From contig JAEWBG010000019.1 of the NCBI GenBank assembly GCA_023391335.1, positions 1 through 64,000 of the forward strand: a stretch of DNA of 64,000 nucleotides. Reading direction: 5' to 3'. Both the position numbers and the translations under genes were made by a program. Origin of the DNA: Pseudomonadota bacterium (GTDB taxonomy: Bacteria; Pseudomonadota; Gammaproteobacteria; Steroidobacterales; Steroidobacteraceae). The notes under the pieces were generated by a model. That model made no database searches, had not been told where the DNA came from, and saw nothing but the letters and a program-made list of their open reading frames with translations. Numbering within the stretch: position 1 is the stretch's first letter; the number at the start of each line of letters is the position of its first letter. This document shows positions 52,312 through 61,248 of the stretch, piece after piece.

Positions 52312-53412
52312 ATGCGAAAACCAAGGGGTAACGGTCAGACGACCGCGGGCGCGAAGTGTATCATTCGCGCCCACGCTAACCCTACCCGTGGACCTTGTTT
52401 TATTACCGGAATCGTCGATTTGCGCACGCAAGACATCCTGCAATCAGCGCCGCCAACGCAGGCGGGGCGCAACTCGTTGCGTGTCGAGTATCGATCCGCA
52501 GCCGAGGAGCGCCGCTACGGCGAGCCCGCACCGCTCGCCGTCGTGCAGTTCGGAACCGAGCGTCCGTCAAACACCGATGGATCGTTGCTGATTCATGTGT
52601 CGTTAGACCCCCTAGGAGGTGCGAACCTGCGAGAGATCTGGCTAGGCGAAGGCGCAATCACTCAAGGACGATCTGGCCCGATTCGTTTCGCGCACGACGA
52701 GCGGTTCTTGTTCGGAGTGCTGGAAGAAGACGAACGTCGTCATGCCGGCATCCGCGAGGCAACGCACTCAGCTTATCGGGCCATTCGGGATTTTCAACGC
52801 ACGAGCGCCTTCCCACATCTGCTGCGCATGTGGAATTACTTAGACGCGGTCAATGAGGGTGAAGGGGATTTGGAGCGCTATCGTCAGTTCTGCATCGGCA
52901 GAGCGACCGGATTGAGCGAGAGCGCAACCGACTATCCCGCAGCAACGGCTATCGGCAGACAGATCAAGACTCACGATCTGCAAGTGTTCTGGATCGCAGC
53001 CCGAGTCCCGGGCAGTGCAATCGAAAATCCACGCCAGGTCAGCGCGTATCGCTATCCGCGCGTGCACGGGCCGGTCAGCCCCAGCTTTTCGCGCGCGACC
53101 CTTACGGCGGATGGCATGTTGCTGATCTCCGGCACGGCCAGCATCGTAGGCCACGCGTCGCAACACATAGGCGATCCGGTCGGGCAGCTCGATGAAACGC
53201 TGCGCAATTTGCATGCTCTGTTGCAGCGCGTGGATGGCAAGCAAGTACTCCCCGACAATTCAGTGCTGAAGTTGTACGTGCGCGATGCCAGCCAGTGCGA
53301 CGCGGTGTCCAAGCGGTTGCAGCAGCACTTTCCCAATGTGCCGGTGATCTACTTGGCCGCCGATATTTGCCGGCGCGAGCTGCTGTTGGAGATTGAGTCG
53401 GTAGTCGGTTGA
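52312..53412 (+). CDS. XanB2/FkbO-like chorismatase (hydroxybenzoate synthase)
   Basis: 366 residues from the ATG at 52312, which has AAGGG just upstream; the first ~36 residues are not family-like, so an unusual start such as the TTG at 52420 (330 residues) is possible. The C-terminal two thirds are clearly chorismatase: ENPRQVSAYRYPRVHGPVSPSFSRA, LLISGTASIVGHAS and the final LYVRDASQCD...LLLEIESV. These enzymes hydrolyse chorismate to pyruvate and, in XanB2, to 3- or 4-hydroxybenzoate. 3-Hydroxybenzoate is the xanthomonadin starter. No ammonia-lyase, the usual starter enzyme of other aryl polyenes, is present. Confidence 0.85.
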   Translation: MRKPRGNGQTTAGAKCIIRAHANPTRGPCFITGIVDLRTQDILQSAPPTQAGRNSLRVEYRSAAEERRYGEPAPLAVVQFGTERPSNTDGSLLIHVSLDPLGGANLREIWLGEGAITQGRSGPIRFAHDERFLFGVLEEDERRHAGIREATHSAYRAIRDFQRTSAFPHLLRMWNYLDAVNEGEGDLERYRQFCIGRATGLSESATDYPAATAIGRQIKTHDLQVFWIAARVPGSAIENPRQVSAYRYPRVHGPVSPSFSRATLTADGMLLISGTASIVGHASQHIGDPVGQLDETLRNLHALLQRVDGKQVLPDNSVLKLYVRDASQCDAVSKRLQQHFPNVPVIYLAADICRRELLLEIESVVG

Positions 53413-54135
53413 CGAAGGTCGTGTAGGGTTAGGAGTGAGTGCGTGAAAGCTACGCGTGAGGGCTACCGCGCCCGAGCCGTGATGCCCTGCAACCCTCACT
53501 CCCTCACAGCGAAGCCTCACTTCTCCTCACTGGATTCCGTGAGAGCTCCGCGTGAAGACTGCGCGTGAGGGCGTCGCACGCAAGATATCCTGCGGAACTC
53601 ACTCCCTCACTGCGAAGCCTCACTTCTCCTCACCGAATCCGGTGAAACGTGAAAGCGATGCGTGAATGCTTCACGTGAGCGCTACGCGCCCAATCAGTGA
53701 TGCCCTGCAACCCTCACTCCTCACCGCGAAGCCTCACTTCTCCTCACCGAATTCGTGAGAGCTATCGCGTCCGATCCGTGATGCCCCACGACCCTCACTC
53801 CCTCACTGCGAAGCCTCACTTCTCCTCACCGAATTCGTGAGAGCTCCGCGTGAAGACTGCGCGTGAGGGCGTCGCGTCCAAGATATCCTGCGGATCTCAC
53901 TCCCTCATTGCGAAGCCTCACTTCTCCTCACCGAATTCGTGAGAGCTATCGCGTCCGATCCGTGATGCCTCACTCCCTCACTGCGAAGCCTCACTTCTCC
54001 TCACCGAATCCGTGAGAGCTCCGCGTGAAGGCTGCGCGTGAGGGCTTCGCGTCCAAGACAGACTTCCTGCGAATCTCACTTCTCACTCCCTCACTGCGAA
54101 GCCTCACTGCGAAGCCTCACTGCGAAGCCTCACTT
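53413..54135. repeat. Array of GTGAG/CTCAC-rich repeats between chorismatase and ligase genes
   Basis: About 0.7 kb with no gene. The core GCGAAGCCTCACTTCTCCTC or a close variant starts at about 53509, 53612, 53726, 53808, 53910, 53983 and 54096; unit length varies from 73 to 114 bases, with two alternating forms of the unit. Three units contain the near-palindrome CTCACCGAATTCGTGAG (53743, 53825, 53927) with variants elsewhere. The right edge has three exact 13-base tandem copies of GCGAAGCCTCACT (54096, 54109, 54122; the last with one change at its end). The array runs into the final codons of the minus-strand ligase gene. Confidence 0.85.
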
Positions 54136-55467
54136 CCTCACGTTCTCCCGCAGCATCCTCAGTAACTCCGCCTGCGGCAACTTGCCCAACTCATTGCGGG
54201 GCAGTTTTTCCACGATCGCCAACGGTCGCGGGAGAAATGCGGAATCGACGGCAGGCCGAAGTTGCTCGAGCACGTCCGACGCACTTAAGTCCGGTGCAAC
54301 GATCAGCGCGGCAACGCGCCGAATTCCCGCTGCACCTGCTGTGTCGGGCTGAAACACCACCGCATCACGCACGCCTGGAATCGAAAGCACGCGTCGAGTG
54401 AGGTCGGCCAGGGATGCACGCTTTCCCGCGACTTCGACCATATCCGTGTTCCGACCCCTCACGACGAAACGATGACCCTCACGTATGTCGAAGTGATCCT
54501 GCAGCAAGATGGGTGTAGCAATCCAAGGCGCTCTCACCCAGGTGCCGTCTTCTGAAGTTTGCAGCGTGAGATGGGGATAGCTCTGCCATTCCTCCTCGAC
54601 AGCCGTGCGCCGGCGCGCAATGACGCACGTTTCCGTCGAGCCGAACATCTCCAACAGCACGCCGCCGAATTTCGCCTCCACGGCCCGAGCCAAGCCCGCA
54701 TCCAGCGGCGCCGTCGCCGAAACGATCAGCTGCGTGGGCGGCATCGTCTGAGGCGATTCGACCAACGTGCGCATGTGCACGGGTGTGCTCACCAGAATTC
54801 TGGGCTCCGGCAATTCCGCGAGCGCTTTGGCGACGTCCGCAGGAAAGAGCGGGCGGCCGGAGTGAATCGCGATGCCGCCGAATAGCGGCACCAATACGCT
54901 GAGTTCCATACCGTACATGTGCTGTGGCGGAACCGTTGCGAGCATAGACGGCGTCGACTGTTCGCCAAGAAACGCGCGCATCGCATTTAGATTGTTTGCG
55001 GTGCTCGCTTGAATGCTGCCCCACCGTTTCGGAAACGGCTTCGGCTGGCCCGTGCTGCCGGAGGTGAAGCCAATCATTGCGATGTGATCTGCATCGGGAC
55101 GCAGGCACGTGCCGCTCTGCGCACTGGCGATAGCCGCATCGACATCCGCATCATCGAAGCGATAGCTGTGCTCGTGCGCCTGCTGAACTTCGCTAACCAC
55201 TTGTTCGACTCGCGCGGCGGGCAACAGCACAGTCTGACGCGCACATTGAGCTGCAGCGAAGGAAACCAAAAAGCGATAGCGGTCTTCGCACAGATTGATC
55301 ATCGCCCCGCGTGCGGGCAGCGCTGCAACGACGGACATCACGTGGCGCTGAAATTCCGATTGCGAGATCGCCTGGCCGTCGCGCCACGCAAATGTATGCG
55401 AGCCGTCGAGTGTCGAGAAGAACGGCCAGTCGCCCACGTGCTGGCCTGCAGAACTAAATGTGTCCAT
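54130..55467 (-). CDS. ANL-superfamily aryl-acid ligase of the aryl polyene cluster
   Basis: 445 residues, an AMP-dependent synthetase. The P-loop-like motif is FTSGSTGQPKPF (about 134-145); FGSTETCVIARR and RGRNTDMVEVAGKR are the adenylate and hinge regions, and the C-terminal Lys lies in RNELGKLPQ. It should adenylate 3-/4-hydroxybenzoate and load it on an ACP, the role of XanA2 in Xanthomonas. Its last two codons and stop lie inside the edge of the repeat array. Last gene of the eight-gene minus-strand unit. Confidence 0.88.
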   Translation of the reverse strand: MDTFSSAGQHVGDWPFFSTLDGSHTFAWRDGQAISQSEFQRHVMSVVAALPARGAMINLCEDRYRFLVSFAAAQCARQTVLLPAARVEQVVSEVQQAHEHSYRFDDADVDAAIASAQSGTCLRPDADHIAMIGFTSGSTGQPKPFPKRWGSIQASTANNLNAMRAFLGEQSTPSMLATVPPQHMYGMELSVLVPLFGGIAIHSGRPLFPADVAKALAELPEPRILVSTPVHMRTLVESPQTMPPTQLIVSATAPLDAGLARAVEAKFGGVLLEMFGSTETCVIARRRTAVEEEWQSYPHLTLQTSEDGTWVRAPWIATPILLQDHFDIREGHRFVVRGRNTDMVEVAGKRASLADLTRRVLSIPGVRDAVVFQPDTAGAAGIRRVAALIVAPDLSASDVLEQLRPAVDSAFLPRPLAIVEKLPRNELGKLPQAELLRMLRENVRK

Positions 55468-55470
55468 GGG

Positions 55471-56700
55471 CTATGAATGCCAGCGCTTGAAGATGAGCGA
55501 GGTGTTCACTCCGCCGAACGCAAAGTTATTGCTCATCACGTACTCAACGTGGAGTTCGCGCCCGCCGTTGACGATGTAGTCGAGATCTCCGCAACGCTCA
55601 TCGACATGCTCCAGGTTGATCGTCGGCGCAAACCACCCTGAATTCATCATCGCGATCGAGAACCAAGCTTCGAGCGAACCGCACGCGCCCAACGTGTGAC
55701 CGAGATAGCTCTTCTGTGTGCTGAACGGCACGCGATTCCCAAACAGCATCGAGGTCACACGGGTTTCGAAAATATCGCCGTGCTCCGTCGCCGTGCCGTG
55801 GCCGTTGATGTAACCGATCGCCTGCGGTTCGAGAGCGGCATCTTCGAGTGCCATCTCCATCACGCGACGCATGGTGGTCACTTCCGGTCGCGTCACATGC
55901 GTGCCATCTGAGTTCGTTGCGAATCCGACGACCTCGGCAAGAATCCGCGCACCGCGCGCTTGGGCGTGCTCCAGACTTTCCAAGATCAAGATCGCACCAC
56001 CCTCGCCCACCACCAAGCCATCGCGGTCCCGGTCATAGGGCCGCGGCGTGAGCGCGGGTTCCTCGTTGCGACGGCTCGTCGCATACAGGATGTCGAACGC
56101 CATGGCTTCGGTCGGGCATAACTCTTCGGCGCCACCCGCGATCATGACCGTCTGCTTGCCGGACTTAATTGCTTCGTAGGCAAAACCGATCCCTTGACTG
56201 CCAGACGTGCACGCACTCGAAGTCGGAATGATCCGGCCCTTGGTGCCGAAGAAGATGCCGATGTTTGCGGTCGTCGTGTGCGGCATCATGCGCACATATG
56301 AGTTCGCGTTGAGTCCGCTGGTGTCGTTGCTGATCACCATCGCCGCGAAATCTTTGATGTCGGGCGTGCTGCCTACAGAAGATCCGCACGCGACGCCGAC
56401 TGAACCCGTCTTCAACAACGGATCGCCCAACAATCCGGCATCGCTCAAAGCCAACTCCGCCGAGCGCACTGCGATCTGCGACACGCGGCCCATGCTGCGC
56501 AGTTGCTTGCGTGTCCAGTGCTCCGGCGGTTTGAACGCGTCGACTGGCGCCGCCAGCTTCGTGTTCATGTCGGTGTAGCGTTCCCACTCGTGCATGCGCC
56601 GCACCGCATTGCGACCGGCGCGGAAGCCTTGCTCGACTTGCGACCATTGATCGCCGAGTGCACACACTCCACCCATGCCGGTGACGACGACACGATGCAT
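55471..56700 (-). CDS. Beta-ketoacyl-ACP synthase II-like (FabF-like)
   Basis: 409 residues. Active Cys164 in SSACTSGSQG, His in NGHGTATEHGD and His in YLGHTLGACG. With the KS/partner pair encoded at 50-52 kb this makes two catalytic ketosynthases in the cluster, as in E. coli and Xanthomonas aryl polyene sets. 3-base spacing to the ligase gene and to fabG. Confidence 0.92.
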   Translation of the reverse strand: MHRVVVTGMGGVCALGDQWSQVEQGFRAGRNAVRRMHEWERYTDMNTKLAAPVDAFKPPEHWTRKQLRSMGRVSQIAVRSAELALSDAGLLGDPLLKTGSVGVACGSSVGSTPDIKDFAAMVISNDTSGLNANSYVRMMPHTTTANIGIFFGTKGRIIPTSSACTSGSQGIGFAYEAIKSGKQTVMIAGGAEELCPTEAMAFDILYATSRRNEEPALTPRPYDRDRDGLVVGEGGAILILESLEHAQARGARILAEVVGFATNSDGTHVTRPEVTTMRRVMEMALEDAALEPQAIGYINGHGTATEHGDIFETRVTSMLFGNRVPFSTQKSYLGHTLGACGSLEAWFSIAMMNSGWFAPTINLEHVDERCGDLDYIVNGGRELHVEYVMSNNFAFGGVNTSLIFKRWHS

Positions 56701-56703
56701 GGG

Positions 56704-57432
56704 CTAACAAAGTCCCCCGTTCACTGCGATCACTTGGCGCGTCACGTACGCCGCACCCTCGGACATCAAGAAGGAGACCGCCGCCGCCACTTCTTCGGGC
56801 GTGCCCGCGCGATTCGCAGGAATGACCTTGAGGATCTCTTCCATCGGCACGTGTTCATCGATCATGTCGGTGCTGATCAGCCCCGGGGCGACGCAGTTCA
56901 CCGTGATCTGACGCTTTGCAAGTTCCACTGCTAACGCCTTCGTCGCGCCGATGATGCCGGCCTTCGCAGCGCTGTAATTCACTTGTCCGCGGTTGCCCAC
57001 GATTCCCGAGACGGACGCCAGTGTCACGATACGGCCCGGCGCACGCCGCCTCACCATAGGCATCGTCAGCGGATGCAGCACGTTGTAAAACGCATCGAGA
57101 TTGGTGCGCACGACACCATCCCATTGTTCTTCGGTCATGGCCGGGAACGCCGCGTCCGAATGCATCCCCGCATTGCAGACCACACCGTAGTACGCGCCAT
57201 GAGCAGCGACATCATCCGTGAGCGCTTGCGCACAGGCGGCGCGATCGGCCACATCGAATTGCAAGACGCGCGCTTGGCGACCCAGCTCGCGGATCTGGCC
57301 TGCGACACCCTCTGCTTCATCGCGCCGAGAGCGACAATGAACCACGATGTCAAAGCCATCCCTTGCAAGGCGCAGCGCGATGGCGGCACCGATGCCGCGA
57401 CTCGAACCAGTGATGAGAACTGTAGAACTCAT
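56704..57432 (-). CDS. 3-oxoacyl-ACP reductase (FabG-like)
   Basis: 242 residues from the ATG at 57432, which overlaps the halogenase stop as ATGA. Short-chain dehydrogenase: cofactor loop TGSSRGIGAAIA, catalytic Ser in LASVSGIVG and YSAAK. It would reduce the 3-ketoacyl-ACP made by the ketosynthases before dehydration. It has the full FabG length (about 244). Confidence 0.93.
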   Translation of the reverse strand: MSSTVLITGSSRGIGAAIALRLARDGFDIVVHCRSRRDEAEGVAGQIRELGRQARVLQFDVADRAACAQALTDDVAAHGAYYGVVCNAGMHSDAAFPAMTEEQWDGVVRTNLDAFYNVLHPLTMPMVRRRAPGRIVTLASVSGIVGNRGQVNYSAAKAGIIGATKALAVELAKRQITVNCVAPGLISTDMIDEHVPMEEILKVIPANRAGTPEEVAAAVSFLMSEGAAYVTRQVIAVNGGLC

Positions 57433-58664
57433 GACGCACGGTCTTGCCGGCACAACTGCGCAACCACATCCAGACGGCGCCCGGCTTCGCTCACGAAGGG
57501 GTTGGCTTCATCCCACGCGTAGCCGGCCAGCACCGAGGAGATCATCGCGCGCACTTTCGGCGAATGACTCTTGGAAAACATGATGTCTTGGAAGCGGCCG
57601 TCGTACCAGGCATCCACATAGTGGCGGAACACGTTCACGCCTTTGCGCAGCGGATCTTCGAAATCCTGTTTCCAATCCACCGTTTCGCCGCGCAACTGGC
57701 GATCTAGAACGTGAGCAGCGGTGCTCGCGGAACGCATCGCGATGGTTACGCCGGATGAAAACACCGGATCCAAGAACTCGGCCGCGTTTCCAAGAAGTGC
57801 AAAACCGGGACCCGTCATCGTCTTCACATTCGCGGCATAGCCTTCGAGCGTACGCACGGGTGTATCCCACGTCGCATTGCCGAAGATGCGCGACATGAAC
57901 GGCTCTTCGGACACGAGCTGCTTTAATCGCGCCATCGGCTCCTTTGGATAGTTCGCAAAGAACTCCCGTGCTGCGACACACCCGATCGAGCAGCGTTGCC
58001 CGCTGAACGGAATCACCCAGAACCACACATCTTTGTTCTGCGGATGCACGACCACCTGTATCTTGTTGCGGTCGAAGGCATCCTGCGGCTGATCATCGAC
58101 GACATGCGTGAACACGGCCGCACGCGCTGGAAAGTCGGAAGGCGTTTCGAGATCCAGCAACTTGGGCAATACGCGCCCGAAGCCGCTGCCATCCAGAACG
58201 AAGCGCGCCCGCACTGCGCTTTCGTTTTTCGCTTCATCTTGCAGGCGCAGCTGCACGTATTCGCCGCCAGATTCGAATCCGACTACGCGCATGCCGAATT
58301 GGATCGGCACGCCTTGCCGCTGCGCTTCATCGGCTAGGACTTTATCGAAGAGCGCGCGTTGCACTTGGAAGGTCGAAGTGCGGCCCTGAGTGAATTGTTC
58401 GGAGAAGTCGATGTCGCCATATTCATCGCCGCGAACGAACGCAGCGCCATTCTTATGACGAAAACCCGCGGCTTCGACTGCCTCCAACATTCCTGCTTCG
58501 GCGACGAAGTCCAAACAGTGCGTGAGCAAGCTCTCGCCGATCACGAAGCGCGGAAAGTGCTGCGCTTCGATCACCAGCACGTCCCAACCGCGCCGCTTCA
58601 GAATTGCAGACGCAATCGCGCCAGCCGGGCCGGCTCCGATCACCACGACATCTCGGTTATTCAT
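57429..58664 (-). CDS. Flavin-dependent halogenase-family oxidoreductase, tandem copy A
   Basis: 411 residues. FAD motif GAGPAG (10-15), FPRFVIGESLL (37-47), Lys71 in FRHKNGAAF at the position of the halogenase active-site lysine, and WxWxIP as WFWVIP (214-219). The C-terminal half keeps GFALLGNAAEFLDPVFSSG, the FAD-binding end of the family. Adjacent to and roughly two thirds identical by eye with the next gene, a tandem duplication. Xanthomonadins are brominated aryl polyenes and their cluster includes a halogenase-like gene, so aryl-ring halogenation is the best guess. A non-halogenating oxidase role is not excluded. Confidence 0.85.
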   Translation of the reverse strand: MNNRDVVVIGAGPAGAIASAILKRRGWDVLVIEAQHFPRFVIGESLLTHCLDFVAEAGMLEAVEAAGFRHKNGAAFVRGDEYGDIDFSEQFTQGRTSTFQVQRALFDKVLADEAQRQGVPIQFGMRVVGFESGGEYVQLRLQDEAKNESAVRARFVLDGSGFGRVLPKLLDLETPSDFPARAAVFTHVVDDQPQDAFDRNKIQVVVHPQNKDVWFWVIPFSGQRCSIGCVAAREFFANYPKEPMARLKQLVSEEPFMSRIFGNATWDTPVRTLEGYAANVKTMTGPGFALLGNAAEFLDPVFSSGVTIAMRSASTAAHVLDRQLRGETVDWKQDFEDPLRKGVNVFRHYVDAWYDGRFQDIMFSKSHSPKVRAMISSVLAGYAWDEANPFVSEAGRRLDVVAQLCRQDRAS

Positions 58665-58673
58665 GTAGATCGA

Positions 58674-59930
58674 TCAGTGTGTGGATGAGGGCTGCGAGGC
58701 GGGACGGCAGACTTGCGCCAACATATCCAAGCGGCGTTCCGCATCGACGACGAATGGATTGCTTTCATCCCACGCATACCCGGCCAGAATGGAACAGATC
58801 ATGCGGCGAATTCCCGGCGCGTGCGTCGAGGAGAACATGACGTCTTGGAAACGACCGTCGTACCAGGCGTACACGTACGTGCGAAAGACATCGACTCCCT
58901 TGCGTAAAGGCGCCTCGAAGTCCTGCTTCCAATCCACGACCTCGCCGCGCAATTGCCGATCCAGCACTGCTGCGGCCAGGCTCGCCGACTTCATCGCAAT
59001 GGTGATGCCCGAAGAAAACACTGGATCCAAGAATTCGGCGGCGTTGCCGAGCAATGCGAATCCCGGACCCCACATCGATTTCACATTCGATGCATACCCT
59101 GCCTGCGATCGCACCGGCGAATCCCACTCCGCATTTTCGAAAGTGCGCGACATGAACGGCTCTTCGGCAAACAGTTGTTTGATGCGAATCGCGGGATCGG
59201 ACGAATAGTTCGCGAAAAATTCCTGGGCCGCAGCGCATCCCACCGAACAGCGATGGTCTGCAAAAGGAATGATCCAATACCAAACATCCTTGTGTTTAGG
59301 ATGAACGATGACCTGCACCTTGTCGCGATCGAACGCGTCCATCGGCGCTTTGTCTAGCACGTGGGTAAAGACGGCGGCACGGTTTGGGAAGTCAGAAGGC
59401 ATTTCCAAATCGAGCAGCTTCGGCAACACGCGAGCGAAGCCACTCGCATCGAAAACAAACTTGGCTTGAATGATTGCGCGCTCGCCTTGCGCGTTTTCGC
59501 TGGTCACTTGCACAGGCGACTGGGAGTTATCGAACGCCACGACGCGCGTGCGATAGCGAATCTCGGCGCCCTGCTTCTCGGCCTCGTCGGCCAGCAGCTT
59601 GTCGAATTGCGCGCGCGGAACTTGATAAGTGGATTCATGGCCCGGCGTGAACTGATCGCGGAAGTCGACCTCGCCGTACTCCTCGCGACGAATGAAGGCC
59701 GCGCCATTTTTGTGTTTGAACTGTGCGGCGCGTACTGCAGGCAACATGCCCGCCTCATCGATGAAATCCAAACAATGCGTGAGCAGACTCTCGCCAATCA
59801 CGAAGCGTGGGAATTGCTGGGCTTCAAGCACCAGCACATCCCAGCCGCGACGCTTCATCAAGGCCGCCGCGATGGAGCCGGAAGGGCCCGCACCGATGAT
59901 CACGACATCGCGTTGCTCGACTGAATTCAT
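58674..59930 (-). CDS. Flavin-dependent halogenase-family oxidoreductase, tandem copy B
   Basis: 418 residues, paralogue of the preceding protein. FAD motif GAGPSG (13-18), FPRFVIGESLL, Lys74 in FKHKNGAAF and WxWxIP as WYWIIP (217-222). All signature residues that I can check are intact in both copies, so neither is an obvious pseudogene. The spacing to copy A is 9 bases and to the glycosyltransferase gene 15 bases. The two could halogenate different positions or different halide steps of the same aryl ring. Confidence 0.85.
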   Translation of the reverse strand: MNSVEQRDVVIIGAGPSGSIAAALMKRRGWDVLVLEAQQFPRFVIGESLLTHCLDFIDEAGMLPAVRAAQFKHKNGAAFIRREEYGEVDFRDQFTPGHESTYQVPRAQFDKLLADEAEKQGAEIRYRTRVVAFDNSQSPVQVTSENAQGERAIIQAKFVFDASGFARVLPKLLDLEMPSDFPNRAAVFTHVLDKAPMDAFDRDKVQVIVHPKHKDVWYWIIPFADHRCSVGCAAAQEFFANYSSDPAIRIKQLFAEEPFMSRTFENAEWDSPVRSQAGYASNVKSMWGPGFALLGNAAEFLDPVFSSGITIAMKSASLAAAVLDRQLRGEVVDWKQDFEAPLRKGVDVFRTYVYAWYDGRFQDVMFSSTHAPGIRRMICSILAGYAWDESNPFVVDAERRLDMLAQVCRPASQPSSTH

Positions 59931-59945
59931 GCGTTATCCACTTCG

Positions 59946-60761
59946 TTAAGCGCGCACATCGCGCGGCTCGCGTAATACGACGCGGGCGAGTTTGCTCGAC
60001 AGCAGCAATGGAGCTCTCACCAACATCCCTAAGATGAGCCGTACGTGAAGCGAGGTCATGCGTGCGTTATCCAAGATCATACGGAAGTGCGAAACGCCAT
60101 CGAGCGGATAAGACACACGCGTCGCGATCCAATGCATCGGCACGTTGCGCCAGTAGAGTCGCACCAGAATTTCGGTATCGAAGTCCATGCGCGCGCCCAC
60201 TCCATGTTCTTTCAGCAGCGCCATCGTTGTTGCGAGCGGATACAAGCGAAATCCGCACATCGAATCGATGATCTTGAACGACAACGTTTCGAGCCACACT
60301 AGGGCGTGCGTCAAATATCGGCCGTAATAGCGCGACTTGGGGATGCTCGCATCGAAGATCGGGTGTCCGCAGATCACGTGGTGCGGCCGCACGCGCCCCT
60401 CGTCCACGAAGCGGCTGATATCCTCGAGTGCGTGTTGGCCATCCGCATCGACTTGGATGGCATGCGTGAAGCCTTGCTCGAAGGCATAACGCAGCCCGTT
60501 GCACACCGCGACGCCTTTGCCGCGATTCGAGTCGTGGCGTAGCAAGCTGATGCCCGGAAGCTTGCTGAGCCTGTCGAGCTCCGCCGCACAAGCCGCATCG
60601 CTCCCGTCATCGATCAACACGATGGGCAGATTCTGCGCAGCGACGCGCGCCACGACAGCTCCGATTGCGTGCTCGTGGTTGTAAACGGGAATGACGACGC
60701 AGGGATTGAATGGAGCAAACCCAGCAGGAAGGTCGACAGGCGTCTCCGACACGATCCTCAA
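59946..60761 (-). CDS. Family 2 glycosyltransferase (dolichol-phosphate-mannose synthase-like)
   Basis: 271 residues. The GT-A fold shows CVVIPVYNHEHAIGAVV, VLIDDGSD and the metal-binding VDADGQH (DxD type). No membrane helix is obvious, though the C-terminal helices are amphipathic. Glycosyltransferases of this family occur in many aryl polyene clusters and could modify the aryl head or the lipid carrier. It overlaps the ACP gene stop by 4 bases. Confidence 0.88.
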   Translation of the reverse strand: MRIVSETPVDLPAGFAPFNPCVVIPVYNHEHAIGAVVARVAAQNLPIVLIDDGSDAACAAELDRLSKLPGISLLRHDSNRGKGVAVCNGLRYAFEQGFTHAIQVDADGQHALEDISRFVDEGRVRPHHVICGHPIFDASIPKSRYYGRYLTHALVWLETLSFKIIDSMCGFRLYPLATTMALLKEHGVGARMDFDTEILVRLYWRNVPMHWIATRVSYPLDGVSHFRMILDNARMTSLHVRLILGMLVRAPLLLSSKLARVVLREPRDVRA

Positions 60762-61006
60762 CCCTGCTCCAAACGGTGAATGACGCTGACCAAATCGCCC
60801 ACGGTCCGCACCGAGCGGAAATCCTCTGCGGTCACCTTCTTGCCGGTGAAGCGACGGATCTCCTCCATCAAGTCCACCACATCGATGCTGTCGATCTCGA
60901 GATCATCGAGCAGGCGCGCCTGCGGCGTGATGCTGTCGGCATCGAGCTCGAACTGCTGCACGAGGGTCGTGCGAATCCGTTCGAGGATTTCGTCATTCGA
61001 ATGCAT
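60758..61006 (-). CDS. Acyl carrier protein 2 of the aryl polyene cluster
   Basis: 82 residues. Phosphopantetheine site Ser40 in LEIDSIDVVDLM. The second ACP of the cluster; ApeE and ApeF in E. coli are likewise two, with different roles in starter loading and extension. It overlaps the glycosyltransferase start by 4 bases. About 240 bases separate it from the PlsC-like gene upstream. Confidence 0.9.
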   Translation of the reverse strand: MHSNDEILERIRTTLVQQFELDADSITPQARLLDDLEIDSIDVVDLMEEIRRFTGKKVTAEDFRSVRTVGDLVSVIHRLEQG

Positions 61007-61248
61007 GAACTGCCTTCAGTTACGTCGATTGACCGCGCATGGGCGCTCGAGCGAATCCTACGGCATATCTGCCCTGGCACGTCTTCGCGTGCTGCGCGCC
61101 CTGCGTAAAAGGGCTTCACCGCATCGAGTCTGCCCACCGGCGCGGCGGGGCGGCAGTGTAATTCGTCAGGCGTGCTAATTTCATCCCGAATACGGGCATA
61201 CGCCCGGGCACGCAGCGGCCATGAGGCGAACCATGACGGAATTTTCCG

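Noticed and set aside
53413..54135. Possible CRISPR array
   Set aside because: Unit lengths vary from 73 to 114 bases, the parts between cores are themselves repeated rather than unique spacers, and no cas gene is nearby.
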